From Trichocoleus sp. (lineage in GTDB: Bacteria > Cyanobacteriota > Cyanobacteriia > Elainellales > Elainellaceae), in contig DATNQD010000024.1 in assembly GCA_036702865.1 (NCBI GenBank), forward strand, positions 22,883 to 86,882: a stretch of 64,000 nucleotides of DNA, read 5' to 3'. The translations under genes and the position numbers were made by a program. The notes under the pieces were generated by a model that searched no databases, was not told where the DNA came from, and saw nothing but the letters and a program-made list of their open reading frames with translations. This document shows positions 45,553-54,286 of the stretch, piece by piece. Numbering within the stretch: position 1 is the first letter of the stretch; each line of letters starts with the position of its first letter.

Positions 45553-45796
45553 TTGAAGCGGTTCGTCCTTGAGGCAGATCGCCCGATCGCTTCTTTTGAC
45601 AGAGGTGGGAAGCAACGATAACCTTTAGGCTGCTTAGGAGAACGACACAAATTGTAGGGTGCTGGTAACTACTTAAAACAAAAGTAAATCAGAAGATTTT
45701 CCAGCCAATTTTGTGCAACTCACGAGAGTAGGGGATCGACCTCACGATCGAGAGAAAAAGATTTCAAACCAGATTATCAAGGACGGACTGAGTGTT

Positions 45797-46852
45797 ATGG
45801 CTTCTATGAAAAAGTTTGTGAGTTTGATGGGTGTTGCCGCTTTTGCTGCTCTGGTTGGTTCGCCAGCCCTAGCGCAAACAAGCCCTGGCAGTAATGGGAA
45901 TACTGAGACTCCCTTCGAGGTACAACCGGGTCCGGGTGAAACACCCTCCGGCAGTCCCAGCGTTCCTGGCGTTTCTCCTGTTGATGATCCAGGCATGGCT
46001 CCCGGTCGGGCAGGACAATCTGACACCCGGGAATCCTACAATTCGCGAGATGTTGTGCGCTTTAACCGAGGAATGCGATCGGGTCCATTTCAGACTGTTC
46101 CCGGTCCCAGTGAAACCCCTTCTGGCAGCCCCAGCGTTCCCGGTGGTACAACGTTTGCAGACCCAGCCCGAGCAGGTGACTTCGAGGCAATGGATGAGTC
46201 TTCAACCCAGGCTCGTAGTGTTTGGGATGATTCTGTCTTTAACAGTTCTGTGTCGCAGCGAACCTCTTCTCCTGGTCTGACAAATTCTACGCCTTCCGGC
46301 ATGCAAACAAACGGAATGCAAATGAACGGGATGAACGGAATGAACGGGATGCAAATGAACCCTTCAACCCGCACCCAGGCAGCTGCCCCAGCTTTCGATA
46401 GCCAGGTCATTACTCAAGCAGCTCAAAGCAACAATGCTGAGATTCAAACCTCTCAACTGGCATTGCAACGCGCGACCAGCAATGAAGTTAAGCAGTACGC
46501 TCAGCAGATGATTGACGAGCATACCGCCGCAAACCAACAGCTGGCTCAAATCGCAGCTCAATACGGTGTAACGCTGCCCACAACTCCGCCACCAACAGAG
46601 GCAGCCGTCGCTCAAAGACTTGCCCAACTATCAGGCGTAGCATTCGATCGCGCATACCTGGAAGCTCAGGTAAATGCCCATCAGAGAACAGCAACTCTGT
46701 TCCAAAGCGCGTTGCCTCAGCTCACCGAGCAGCCTGTGAGAAGCTATGTATCAGCACTGCTACCCAGAGTTGAGAATCACCTGGAGATGGCAAGCACGAT
46801 GAGCAGCGCCTACAATGCCCGTGGCAACGGCACCGCACCCAACGCCCAATAA
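45797..46852 (+). CDS. Secreted DUF4142 protein with Pro/Gly/Ser-rich repeats
   Basis: 351 residues from ATG 45797; upstream in-frame codons are not signal-like. The signal peptide is MKKFVSLMGVAAFAALVG with cleavage near SPALA-QTS. Two copies of P-G-P-[GS]-E-T-P-S-G-S-P-S-V-P-G (near residues 45 and 105) and a Met/Asn/Gly run (MQMNGMNGMNGM) precede the C-terminal DUF4142 helical domain (residues ~200-350; FDSQVITQAAQSNNAEI, YAQQMIDEHTAANQQL). DUF4142 proteins are ferritin-like, exported and often stress-related. The function is unknown. Confidence 0.87.
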   Translation: MASMKKFVSLMGVAAFAALVGSPALAQTSPGSNGNTETPFEVQPGPGETPSGSPSVPGVSPVDDPGMAPGRAGQSDTRESYNSRDVVRFNRGMRSGPFQTVPGPSETPSGSPSVPGGTTFADPARAGDFEAMDESSTQARSVWDDSVFNSSVSQRTSSPGLTNSTPSGMQTNGMQMNGMNGMNGMQMNPSTRTQAAAPAFDSQVITQAAQSNNAEIQTSQLALQRATSNEVKQYAQQMIDEHTAANQQLAQIAAQYGVTLPTTPPPTEAAVAQRLAQLSGVAFDRAYLEAQVNAHQRTATLFQSALPQLTEQPVRSYVSALLPRVENHLEMASTMSSAYNARGNGTAPNAQ

Positions 46853-46885
46853 GCGAACCTGCTGATTAATATCCTGATCACGATG

Positions 46886-46911
46886 GGGTGGGCTTTTGTC
46901 CACCCTGTTTT
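46886..46911 (+). terminator. Rho-independent terminator after the DUF4142 gene
   Basis: GGGTGG and CCACCC form a stem around an eight-base loop, followed by TGTTTTAT. It lies 34 bp after the stop. Confidence 0.75.
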
Positions 46912-46928
46912 ATGTTGCTTAGCTACAA

Positions 46929-47939
46929 TTACACCGCAATCACAACTTTGCCAAAATGTGCGCCGCTTTCTAAATAGCGCATCGCTGCTTTTGCTTCATC
47001 AAATGGAAAAACGCGATCGATCACAGGACGAAGCTGGTGGTAGGCGATCGCTTGATTCATTGCCTCAAAAATGTCGCGCGACCCAACGTAAATGCCCTGA
47101 ACACGCACATGCTTCTGCAAGATGGAAACGATTGAAACCTCTCCTGCAAGACCTGACAGAACGCCAATTAGCTCAATCTTGCCGCCATAGCGCACTGCCC
47201 GCAGCGATTTTGTCAGCGTCGTTGAGCCTCCCACTTCTACGACATGATCCACGCCTCGATGCTCGGTCAATGCCCAAACTTTTTCTTCCCAATTCGGAAT
47301 CTCCGTGTAGTTGATGCCAACATCAGCCCCTAGCTGGGTTGCCCGTTCTAACTTAGCATCGCTGCTGCTTGTCAAAATCACCTTTGCTCCTGCGGCTTTT
47401 GCAAACTGCAACGCAAACAAAGAAACGCCACCTGTTCCCAACAGCAGCACTGTTTCCCCAGCTTTGAGCTGCCCTTCAACCATTAGCGCATTCCACGCAG
47501 TAACGGCTGCACAAGGAAGTGTCGCGGCTTCTTCATAAGAAAGATGATCGGGAATGAGCACCAACCCCTGTTCATCCAATACAACGAACTCGGCCAAAAC
47601 CCCATCGATCGATCCGCCCAAGGCTGAATGTGACTTATCGGGAGTTAGTTCGCCTGCAATATGGTTCTGCATGAAGATACCAGTCACTCGATCGCCCACC
47701 TGAAACCGCGTCACCCATTCACCCACTGCAACAACTTCGCCTGCACCATCTGATAACGGGATAACGGGCTTAAATTTTGGGGAGCCATACGTTCCTTTAG
47801 CAACCAGCAAATCTCGATAGTTGAGTGAGGCTGCACGAATTTTGACTAACACTTGTGTTGCATTCGGTTGTGGCTGGGGTCTTTCCACCCGTGTCAATGC
47901 ATCTAATCCGGGCTGGTTGTGCAGTTCATACGCTTTCAT
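46929..47939 (-). CDS. MDR-family NAD(P)-dependent alcohol dehydrogenase/quinone oxidoreductase
   Basis: 336 residues. The N-terminal GroES-like domain (VKIRAASLNYRDLLVAKG) and Rossmann loop (LLGTGGVSLFALQFAKAAGAK) are typical of medium-chain dehydrogenases. SLNYRDLLV and absence of the structural-zinc Cys cluster point to the zinc-independent quinone-oxidoreductase-like group. It is divergent from an HxlR-type regulator, the common pairing in aldehyde or quinone stress responses. Confidence 0.92.
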   Translation of the reverse strand: MKAYELHNQPGLDALTRVERPQPQPNATQVLVKIRAASLNYRDLLVAKGTYGSPKFKPVIPLSDGAGEVVAVGEWVTRFQVGDRVTGIFMQNHIAGELTPDKSHSALGGSIDGVLAEFVVLDEQGLVLIPDHLSYEEAATLPCAAVTAWNALMVEGQLKAGETVLLLGTGGVSLFALQFAKAAGAKVILTSSSDAKLERATQLGADVGINYTEIPNWEEKVWALTEHRGVDHVVEVGGSTTLTKSLRAVRYGGKIELIGVLSGLAGEVSIVSILQKHVRVQGIYVGSRDIFEAMNQAIAYHQLRPVIDRVFPFDEAKAAMRYLESGAHFGKVVIAV

Positions 47940-48183
47940 ATCATCTCCTAGGGGATGGTGAAATCGGTTGGTTTGAGCGAATTGGCAGCACCAAGTGATG
48001 GATCAAGACGATCCATTGCATTCAATGAGGTTCACATGAGGAAGTTGAGAATCTTGCCTGACCAGCAGAGTCTCGATCAGTCTCGATTAGTCTCAATCAA
48101 CGTTTCTCGATCGCGCTGGTGCTGCCTAAAACACTATGCTTTGATTGTCAGCATTACTCTCATCTTTGCCAAGTACGCACAAT

Positions 48184-48219
48184 TTTGTGGAGTAATATCA
48201 AATTTGTGGGGTAGTATCA
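48184..48219. promoter_or_regulatory. Imperfect 19-bp-period direct repeat in the HxlR/MDR promoter region
   Basis: TTTGTGGAGTAATATCA (48184-48200) recurs as TTTGTGGGGTAGTATCA (48203-48219), 15 of 17 bases equal. It lies 30-65 bp upstream of the HxlR start and could be its operator. A separate 10-bp triple repeat (TCTCGATCAG-like) lies at 48071-48100. Confidence 0.5.
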
Positions 48220-48248
48220 AAAATTATCCTATTGGAGTGAACAAAAGG

Positions 48249-48614
48249 ATGAAAGCAAAGGAATATAACTTCCGCTATGGCTGCTCAGTTGAAGCGACGC
48301 TTGATGTGATTGGCGGACGTTGGAAAGGGGTCATTCTCTTTCATCTGCTCGGCGGCACTAAACGTTTTAACGAACTGCAACGATTGGTGCAGGGCTGTAC
48401 ACAGCGAATGCTCACGCTCCAACTGCGGGAACTGGAACAGGACGGGGTGGTGCAGCGGATGGTCTATGCTCAAGTTCCTCCAAAGGTAGAATATTCGCTC
48501 ACCGAATTTGGACAAAGCCTGGAGCCAATTTTGCTGCTGATGCGGGAATGGGGCGATCAGTACATTCAGCGATCGACTCAGCCAGAGCAGACTGAAGCCG
48601 CCATCGATGCTTGA
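48249..48614 (+). CDS. HxlR-family (winged helix) transcriptional regulator
   Basis: 121 residues from ATG 48249; GGAG lies eleven bases upstream. Longer in-frame upstream codons are not conserved. HxlR signatures are [37 protein letters not shown] and [15 protein letters not shown]. HxlR proteins usually respond to electrophiles through a conserved Cys near residue 11, present here in RYGCSVEA. It likely controls the divergent dehydrogenase. Confidence 0.92.
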   Translation: MKAKEYNFRYGCSVEATLDVIGGRWKGVILFHLLGGTKRFNELQRLVQGCTQRMLTLQLRELEQDGVVQRMVYAQVPPKVEYSLTEFGQSLEPILLLMREWGDQYIQRSTQPEQTEAAIDA

Positions 48615-48730
48615 AGAGACATCTAGAAAACTGAAGCCAGATAAACTCCTTGACGGAAATTCACCTGGCTCTCTTAGCTATTCTCTTGCCTATCTAGATA
48701 CACCTGGATACCACTACAAAATCGATCGCT

Positions 48731-49426
48731 TTACAACTTCTCCAGCTCAGTCGGAATGCCTAAAATCGCGCAGGGGAAGTCTGGGTTTAACAGGTGTTGC
48801 ATTAGCGAGTGATCGATCGAGCTACACCCCACTAGCAGCACATCTGCATTGACTGAATCCACCACTTGCCTCAGTTCGCTGGTCACTGCTCCAAACCGCA
48901 AATGGGCTTCCAGAGAGCCACGCCACTCGTCTGCCAGGCAACGTGCTTGCCAGAGAATGCGATCGGCAGTTTCTAGCGATGTCGCTAATGCAGTAACAGA
49001 GCGATTTTGTAGTTTTTGAGGCTGACAAGTTGCCGTCCGCTGTGTTCGGGACATCGTTTCAGGGAAGGCAGCACGACGGGCACCACTCAAACATTCAACT
49101 TGGGCAGTCCGGAGCGAATGCGATCGTAAGCTGTCGAGATCAGGCGCAGCAGCGCAGGTGAGGTCAAGCGAATTGCAGCTATCTAGCACATAGACCACAT
49201 GCACCGTCACAGGATTTTGCGTCGCCAGCTTTGTTTGATGCGCCATCCAAAAAGCAAAATCGAGCGCAGTTTGGCTGTTGGGAGAGCCACTGTACCCAAT
49301 GACTAAATCGGTTGCACCCGATGGTTTATTTGTCGGGGCTGCACCCGGGTAAAGTAGCATTTGTCGACCTAAATTTTCTTGCCCTAGCGCGTTTTGTAAG
49401 CGCATCAACATCGGTTTAATCTTCAT
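48731..49426 (-). CDS. Universal stress protein (UspA-like)
   Basis: 231 residues. VIGYSGSPNSQTALDFAFWMA begins the USP fold and VDSVNADVLLVGCSSIDHSLM is the equivalent of the ATP-loop strand, but the usual G-x2-G-x9-G-[ST] is not present (GCSSIDHSLMQ), so it is probably a non-ATP-binding member. It lies 82 bp upstream of the ABC operon end on the same strand and may be transcribed by read-through. Confidence 0.82.
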   Translation of the reverse strand: MKIKPMLMRLQNALGQENLGRQMLLYPGAAPTNKPSGATDLVIGYSGSPNSQTALDFAFWMAHQTKLATQNPVTVHVVYVLDSCNSLDLTCAAAPDLDSLRSHSLRTAQVECLSGARRAAFPETMSRTQRTATCQPQKLQNRSVTALATSLETADRILWQARCLADEWRGSLEAHLRFGAVTSELRQVVDSVNADVLLVGCSSIDHSLMQHLLNPDFPCAILGIPTELEKL

Positions 49427-49507
49427 TGCTTTTTATCGGTGGAGGAGTGAAAGAGAGGAGAGCAAATTAGCCAGCGTTATGGGACAACAAAACAAAAGGA
49501 CAAGGCA

Positions 49508-50359
49508 TCAGTCATCTTGGGTAAAGTGGTGATCGAGGAAGTCTAGCGCCTGGTTTCGTAATTCATAGTATTCAGCGGAATTCCGGATCTCTTGCGGGTT
49601 ACGGGGATGCGGGAAGGGAACCTCCAAGATTTTCCCAATTTGAGCCTCAGGACCATTCGTCATTAATATGATGCGATCAGACATATAGAGAGCTTCATCT
49701 ACATCATGGGTGATCATCATTACTGCCTGCCGATGGTTTTCCCAAATGTCCAAAACCTGCCGTTGCAATTTGCCGCGCGTCAGGGCATCCAAAGCCCCAA
49801 AGGGTTCATCCATCAGTAGCACCTTTGGACGAATAGCAAGGGCACGCGCAATGCCGACGCGTTGTTTCATTCCACCCGAAATCTCATCCGGGTACTTATC
49901 GGCTGCTGCGGTCAAGTTCACCATTGCCAGATGCTCATCCACCAGATTACGTTTCTCAACGGTAGAGAGACGATTGAGGACTTCATCTACGGCTAGCCTA
50001 ACGTTTTCCCGCACGGTTAACCACGGTAAAAGGGAGTAATGTTGAAAGACCATCATCCGCTCTGCTCCGGGTTTCCGCACCTCTCGCCCCTCTAGCCAAA
50101 CAGAGCCAGAAGTTGCCCGTTCCAGCCCTGCCACAATCTTGAGTAGCGTCGATTTGCCGCAGCCAGAATGCCCAACAATCGAGATATATTCGTCAGCACC
50201 GATCGTCAAGTTCACCCGATCGAGAATCACGGTTTTGCCGCCTTTGGGGTTGGGATAGGCTTTGACAATATCCTCCATCACTAAAAAACCTGAAGCAGAG
50301 GGGGAGGCTGGCATTGCATAGTTGAGTTGGGCGCTCTGGTTATTCATCGAACTCTCCAA
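49508..50359 (-). CDS. Nitrate/bicarbonate-type ABC transporter ATPase (NrtD/CmpD-like)
   Basis: 283 residues. Walker A is GHSGCGKSTLLK, the signature motif is EISGGMKQRVGIARAL, Walker B is VLLMDEPFGALD, and the H-loop is MITHDVDEAL. The N-terminus carries an extra ~25 residues ahead of the ABC domain. It belongs with the permease and binding protein in the order permease, binding protein, ATPase. No NrtC-type ATPase-binding fusion is present. Confidence 0.9.
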   Translation of the reverse strand: MESSMNNQSAQLNYAMPASPSASGFLVMEDIVKAYPNPKGGKTVILDRVNLTIGADEYISIVGHSGCGKSTLLKIVAGLERATSGSVWLEGREVRKPGAERMMVFQHYSLLPWLTVRENVRLAVDEVLNRLSTVEKRNLVDEHLAMVNLTAAADKYPDEISGGMKQRVGIARALAIRPKVLLMDEPFGALDALTRGKLQRQVLDIWENHRQAVMMITHDVDEALYMSDRIILMTNGPEAQIGKILEVPFPHPRNPQEIRNSAEYYELRNQALDFLDHHFTQDD

Positions 50360-50460
50360 GTGTGAGGAATGAAGGAGGGGATCGGCTTCTTCCTAAAGGA
50401 GGAGGGTAAGCTACATCCCGTTGTTAAGTTTGCGACAGGGGTTACGGAGAAGATAAGAGG

Positions 50461-51936
50461 TTAAGAAAGATAAAACGCGGTTGGACGATTCGCGCGAATT
50501 TCAAAGCTCTTGAGGTATCCATTTGGGTCGCTTGGGTCAAACTTTTTCTGATCAATGAATACTTCTGGTGGCTCGATCTTGTAGTCTTCTTGAGGACATG
50601 GAATTCCCATTTCAGCCGCAATTTCTCGGTATAGGTCAGTTCTCCAGCCTTTTGTAGCCAGTTCCTCTGCATTTGCCGGAAGTTCCGGAATTTGCCCCCA
50701 CCGAGCCGCTTGTGTCATCAGCCAGATGCTGTGCGATTGCCAGAGAAAGGTGGAGTGATCATTGGGGACTTGCGGCACATTATCGGGGATATCAAAGAAA
50801 ATCGTGGTATCCGCGGATTCGATCGTGCGACTTTTGCCATCAAAACCACCATAGCTGTAGTTGCCCAAAATTCCAGGAGCAGTGAACTTTGTGATGCACC
50901 CTGGCAGTGAACCGATATTCTCAGGCGTAATCAGCCCAGGGGCTTTGCAAGTCTTTGGTTTTGCTCCCGTAAACGATCGCCCCGTGATAATTTTCGCAAC
51001 TTCTACCCGATTTTCTGGTCTACTGCAATACTGACAGGCTTCAATCATGGCTTTGACCAGCGATCGATAGGTCTTGGGGTTCTCGTTGATGAAGGATTCC
51101 ATCACTGCCAGGAGGCGATCGGGATGTCCGAGCCAAACTTCTTTCCCTTGAGCGAAGGTAAATCCTACCCCCTCATTGCCGCTAATTGCCCTGGTGTTCC
51201 AGGGTTCTGCCACCATGTAAGCCTGCATTGCCCCAATCCGAATATTGGTCACCATTTGCGGCGGCGGCACAATAATGACGCGAAACTCCTTCAATGGATC
51301 AACCCCTGCGGCGGCAGAGAGATAGCGGATGAAATATTCGTAGATTGCCGAACTTAAGACCACTGCCCAAATCCGCTGATCAGAGGGCATTTGCTCAAAA
51401 TAGCGGCGAAAGTCGCGTCCAAAGGCTTCCAGGTTGCCATTATATTCATGCCAGGGACGCAATCCCGCTTGCCACATGGCTCGATTCATCGTCATCGCAT
51501 TGCCATGACGGTGGATGGTCATTGCGGCACACATTGGGGCATGACGTGCTCCTTCTGCACCAATCCGGGCATTGGTAACGGCTCCTGATACCACGGGCGC
51601 AGCATCTAACCGACCAAAAATTACACCGTCCCTTGAGGTTGCCCAGCTTGCTTCCCGGCTCAGCGTCACGTTCAGCCCATACTTGCGGAAAAAGCCCTTT
51701 TCCCAGGCAATTGCAAAGGGGGCACAGTCGTTTACGGGCACATACCCGATCGTCAAATTGGGTTTCTCCAAAGTGCCTGGATCAATAACAGGTTCTGTTG
51801 CCTGGGCTGCCTGTGTTAATCCTTGCGGCGCACGATTGGCGTTGACTGCACAAGAAGTCAGTACCGTTCCAGCAGCAGTTGCTCCGGCTCCTTTCAAAAA
51901 ATCACGCCGACTCCAGCGATCGTTTGTCTTTCGCAT
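50461..51936 (-). CDS. CmpA/NrtA-family ABC substrate-binding lipoprotein
   Basis: 491 residues. RRDFLKGAGATAAGTVLTSC combines a twin-arginine signal with a lipobox, so the protein is exported folded and lipidated. The body is of the NrtA/CmpA family (NLTIGYVPVNDCAPFAIA, GRLDAAPVVSGA, MVAEPWNTRAI). The family includes nitrate, nitrite and bicarbonate binders, and others. I cannot tell which from the sequence; it is longer than typical NrtA. Confidence 0.92.
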   Translation of the reverse strand: MRKTNDRWSRRDFLKGAGATAAGTVLTSCAVNANRAPQGLTQAAQATEPVIDPGTLEKPNLTIGYVPVNDCAPFAIAWEKGFFRKYGLNVTLSREASWATSRDGVIFGRLDAAPVVSGAVTNARIGAEGARHAPMCAAMTIHRHGNAMTMNRAMWQAGLRPWHEYNGNLEAFGRDFRRYFEQMPSDQRIWAVVLSSAIYEYFIRYLSAAAGVDPLKEFRVIIVPPPQMVTNIRIGAMQAYMVAEPWNTRAISGNEGVGFTFAQGKEVWLGHPDRLLAVMESFINENPKTYRSLVKAMIEACQYCSRPENRVEVAKIITGRSFTGAKPKTCKAPGLITPENIGSLPGCITKFTAPGILGNYSYGGFDGKSRTIESADTTIFFDIPDNVPQVPNDHSTFLWQSHSIWLMTQAARWGQIPELPANAEELATKGWRTDLYREIAAEMGIPCPQEDYKIEPPEVFIDQKKFDPSDPNGYLKSFEIRANRPTAFYLS

Positions 51937-51992
51937 CAGTCCAGTTCCGTTGTAGCGATGGATGAGGGTAGCAGATGACTAGGTAGCTTCTA

Positions 51993-52841
51993 TCAGGTGG
52001 TGCGAGAAATCGGACGGTGTGTCACCCACTGTTGCAGCTTCACAACGGCGAAATCCAAAATTAGACCTGTCAAGCCAATGACAAACACTGCCAAAAAGAC
52101 AGAGCTTAAGTTGAGGCGGCTCCACTCGTCCCAGACAAAAAAGCCAATTCCGACACCGCCCGTCAGCATCTCTACTGCCACGATGACCAACCAGGCGATT
52201 CCTAAGCTAATCCGTAGCCCTGTGAAAATGTAGGGCAAACTAGCAGGCAAAATAATTTTTGTCATCTGTCTCCATTTCGGCATTTCCAACACTCGCGCCA
52301 CGTTGAGATAGTCTTGCGAAACGCTGGATACTCCTAAGGCTGTGTTAATGATGGTTGACCAAAGGGAGGTAATGAAAATGACGAAAATTGCCGACGGGTC
52401 TGCCAGATTGAAAATTGCTAGGGCGATCGGCAGCCAGGCCAGCGGCGAAACAGGTTTAAGAATTTGAATAATTGGATTCAGTGCCAGCATCGCCTGACGC
52501 GACATGCCAATCAAAAAACCGACTGGAATTGCGACGATCGCTCCCAAGATAAAGCCAATCAGCACCCGTCTCAGGCTTGCCAGCAACAGCCAACCAATGC
52601 CCAGGTCACCCGGCCCACGCCGATAGAAGGGATGCAGCAGATAGTCTAAATTGGCAGTGAAGGCTTGCCAGGGCGTTGGCATTACTTCACTTTTGAGAGA
52701 GGCAACCAACCACCAAGCCAAAATCAGCCCGAGAAAGCCGAGCAACGGCAGTAAGACACTGTCGCGCAGCAACACAGGACGACTTCGCTTCCATACTGCC
52801 TGTCCAGCAACCAGAATTGCAGCAACGAATTGCAGCACCAT
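51993..52841 (-). CDS. ABC transporter permease (NrtB/SsuC-like)
   Basis: 282 residues from ATG 52841; an upstream ATG at 52907 would add 22 polar residues. Six or so membrane segments and the EAA-type loop (YLNVARVLEMPKWRQMTKI) are visible, with SPLAWLPIALAIF just before, as in the NrtB/CmpB/SsuC permeases. It is the first gene of the operon and lies about 130 bp downstream of a c-di-AMP riboswitch. Confidence 0.92.
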   Translation of the reverse strand: MVLQFVAAILVAGQAVWKRSRPVLLRDSVLLPLLGFLGLILAWWLVASLKSEVMPTPWQAFTANLDYLLHPFYRRGPGDLGIGWLLLASLRRVLIGFILGAIVAIPVGFLIGMSRQAMLALNPIIQILKPVSPLAWLPIALAIFNLADPSAIFVIFITSLWSTIINTALGVSSVSQDYLNVARVLEMPKWRQMTKIILPASLPYIFTGLRISLGIAWLVIVAVEMLTGGVGIGFFVWDEWSRLNLSSVFLAVFVIGLTGLILDFAVVKLQQWVTHRPISRTT

Positions 52842-52940
52842 ATTGTGATACTCCTCAGAATCAAAGACGATCGAAGCATGGGAAGTTTCCCAACGGTCTA
52901 AGGACACTGATGAGCTTCAGATAGATGGATGAGCAAGACT

Positions 52941-52960
52941 CAAAAATCTAACATAGATGC
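52941..52960 (-). terminator. Weak hairpin with U-tract after the riboswitch
   Basis: On the minus strand ATCTA and TAGAT form a short stem followed by TTTTT. It could be the expression platform of the riboswitch but the stem is only five pairs, so it is uncertain. Confidence 0.3.
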
Positions 52961-52967
52961 TTTCAGT

Positions 52968-53096
52968 CTCCTCTCAATGCTGACGGAGTTAGCTGACGGG
53001 CTAGGACTGAGAGGTGTCCTTCAAAGGAAAGGGAGATCCTTTCGGCTGATACGCCCCAAAATTGGTTCCTCCGCTTTAGCTTCATTGCCGCTTTAC
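52968..53096 (-). promoter_or_regulatory. ydaO-type (RF00379) c-di-AMP riboswitch
   Basis: On the minus strand the leader reads GCGGAGGAACCAATTTTGGG then GCGTATCAGCCG, and later AGCCCGTCAGCTAAC with TCCGTCAGC and a final GAGAGGA. These are the conserved core elements of the ydaO aptamer in the right order (G-rich GGA-ACC followed by GGGGYGNAUC, then CCCGUCAGCUAACYYCGU). CAATG (5' side) and CATTG (3' side) can form the closing stem. Known members bind c-di-AMP and mostly control cell-wall hydrolases and potassium or osmolyte transport. Here it precedes an NrtB-NrtA-NrtD-type ABC operon. Confidence 0.9.
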
Positions 53097-53250
53097 AGCA
53101 ATAGACAAAGCCAAATTAAGCTGACCTGGATACTAGTTTTTTAACGTAGCACTCCAAATAAAGTTCGTCAATCTCTCTGTAGACTGGCGCGCATATTGAT
53201 TAAAGCTAAATTAACCAATAGGGCAGACAAATTGCCTACCCCACTAAAAC
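53097..53250. promoter_or_regulatory. Promoter region of the riboswitch-controlled operon
   Basis: 154 bp upstream of the aptamer on the minus strand and downstream of the following small gene. The ABC operon's promoter should be here. No NtcA-type GTA-N8-TAC site was seen. Confidence 0.4.
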
Positions 53251-53574
53251 TTATAGATACTTCTTCTCGCCGTGCTCCTCGACATACATTGGCGGTTCGA
53301 TCGCAAAGTTATCAACCTTGCCTGCTTCATCAATCACAAAACCGTGGGTTGTCGGCAGTGTTCCCTCTTCCTGCTCAGCGTATGCTTCCAGTTGTTCTAC
53401 GTTTAATTCAACGTCCTGGTCAGAAGGAATGCGAGCTTCTGGATCATTGACAGCGATTGATTGTGCCATCTGCACACCCCACTGATCTCCAGAGGCACCT
53501 TTCCCAGGCTCCGCTTCATTTGGATTGCCAACATTCTGATTAAAGTTCATGTCTGACTTTTTTTCCTGGCTCAT
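53251..53574 (-). CDS. Small acidic hypothetical protein
   Basis: 107 residues, hydrophilic, rich in Glu, Asp, Gln and Pro, with no membrane or signal segment (ARIPSDQDVELNVEQLEAY, GFVIDEAGKVDNFAIEPP). Such proteins are often intrinsically disordered. I recognise no family. It stands alone, about 150 bp from the riboswitch, on the same strand as the ABC operon. Confidence 0.65.
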   Translation of the reverse strand: MSQEKKSDMNFNQNVGNPNEAEPGKGASGDQWGVQMAQSIAVNDPEARIPSDQDVELNVEQLEAYAEQEEGTLPTTHGFVIDEAGKVDNFAIEPPMYVEEHGEKKYL

Positions 53575-53753
53575 TCGATGTTTCCTCTTATTTTTCTCTA
53601 TTTAATTCGATCTGGATTTAGCGTTAATTTCAAGTAAGCTACTGAATTAGCTTCAACGAAACCAGTAAAAGGCTATCTCAATTCCCTTAACGATCGATTC
53701 CTTCCGAAGTGAGAGTTTCTTCTAGTCAATTGCTGTACAAACCTGCATCTTAT
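53575..53753. other. Spacer between two small stress-type genes
   Basis: 179 bp, A/T-rich. It holds the promoter of the acidic protein gene. I see no named motif. Confidence 0.4.
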
Positions 53754-54173
53754 TTATTCCGGTTGCAGGATGGTTGGCATTAAAACAGCATCAATAACGT
53801 GGATTACGCCATTGTCAGTTAGGATGTCCATTTTAATTACATTGGCATCATTCACTGTCACACCATTTTTGTGCTGCTCTACGATAACAACTGATCCTTC
53901 CACTGTTGGTGCTTCTTTAATTTCAGCGAGATCATCCGATCGCACATCACCAAACAGAACGTGGTATAGCAAAACTTGCTTAAGCTTCTGCTGATCTTGC
54001 AGCAGGTCATCCATCAATCCTTGGGGAAGCTGACTAAATGCTTCCTCACTAGGTGCCAGAATTGTAAAAGGTCCTGGGCTTTTGAGCATTTCCTCCAAGT
54101 CTGCCGATTTAACCGCTGCCATGAGTGTATTAAATGAACCAGCACTAGCAGCAGTTTCGATCAGGTCTGTCAT
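53754..54173 (-). CDS. Fasciclin (FAS1)-domain protein
   Basis: 139 residues from ATG 54173 (MTDLIETAASAGSFNTLM); GAGGAGCAAT lies just upstream and the upstream in-frame codons are not conserved. It is a single FAS1 domain (FTILAPSEEAFSQLP, YHVLFGDV, NGVIHVIDAVLMP). FAS1 proteins mediate cell adhesion. No signal peptide is visible with this start, as in some cyanobacterial members. Confidence 0.9.
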   Translation of the reverse strand: MTDLIETAASAGSFNTLMAAVKSADLEEMLKSPGPFTILAPSEEAFSQLPQGLMDDLLQDQQKLKQVLLYHVLFGDVRSDDLAEIKEAPTVEGSVVIVEQHKNGVTVNDANVIKMDILTDNGVIHVIDAVLMPTILQPE

Positions 54174-54286
54174 GATTGCTCCTCGATTAAATGTTTCTCT
54201 AATTAGAGTTAAATTGTCTGACAGACAAAATGCATCCTTCAAAGGTTAGGACTGTTCAAACCATTGTTAGATCCATTGAACCGAAT

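Larger units (their letters stand above)
45329..45796. other. Intergenic region with a possible small gene
   Basis: 468 bp between the cyclase start (minus) and the DUF4142 gene (plus). It holds promoters for both and, on the minus strand, a small reading frame described separately. The 12-bp repeat 45435-45458 is inside it. Confidence 0.5.

Noticed and set aside
46305..46365. Met/Asn/Gly short repeats in the DUF4142 gene as a possible microsatellite
   Set aside because: They are an in-frame low-complexity stretch of a secreted protein, which explains them without a separate element.
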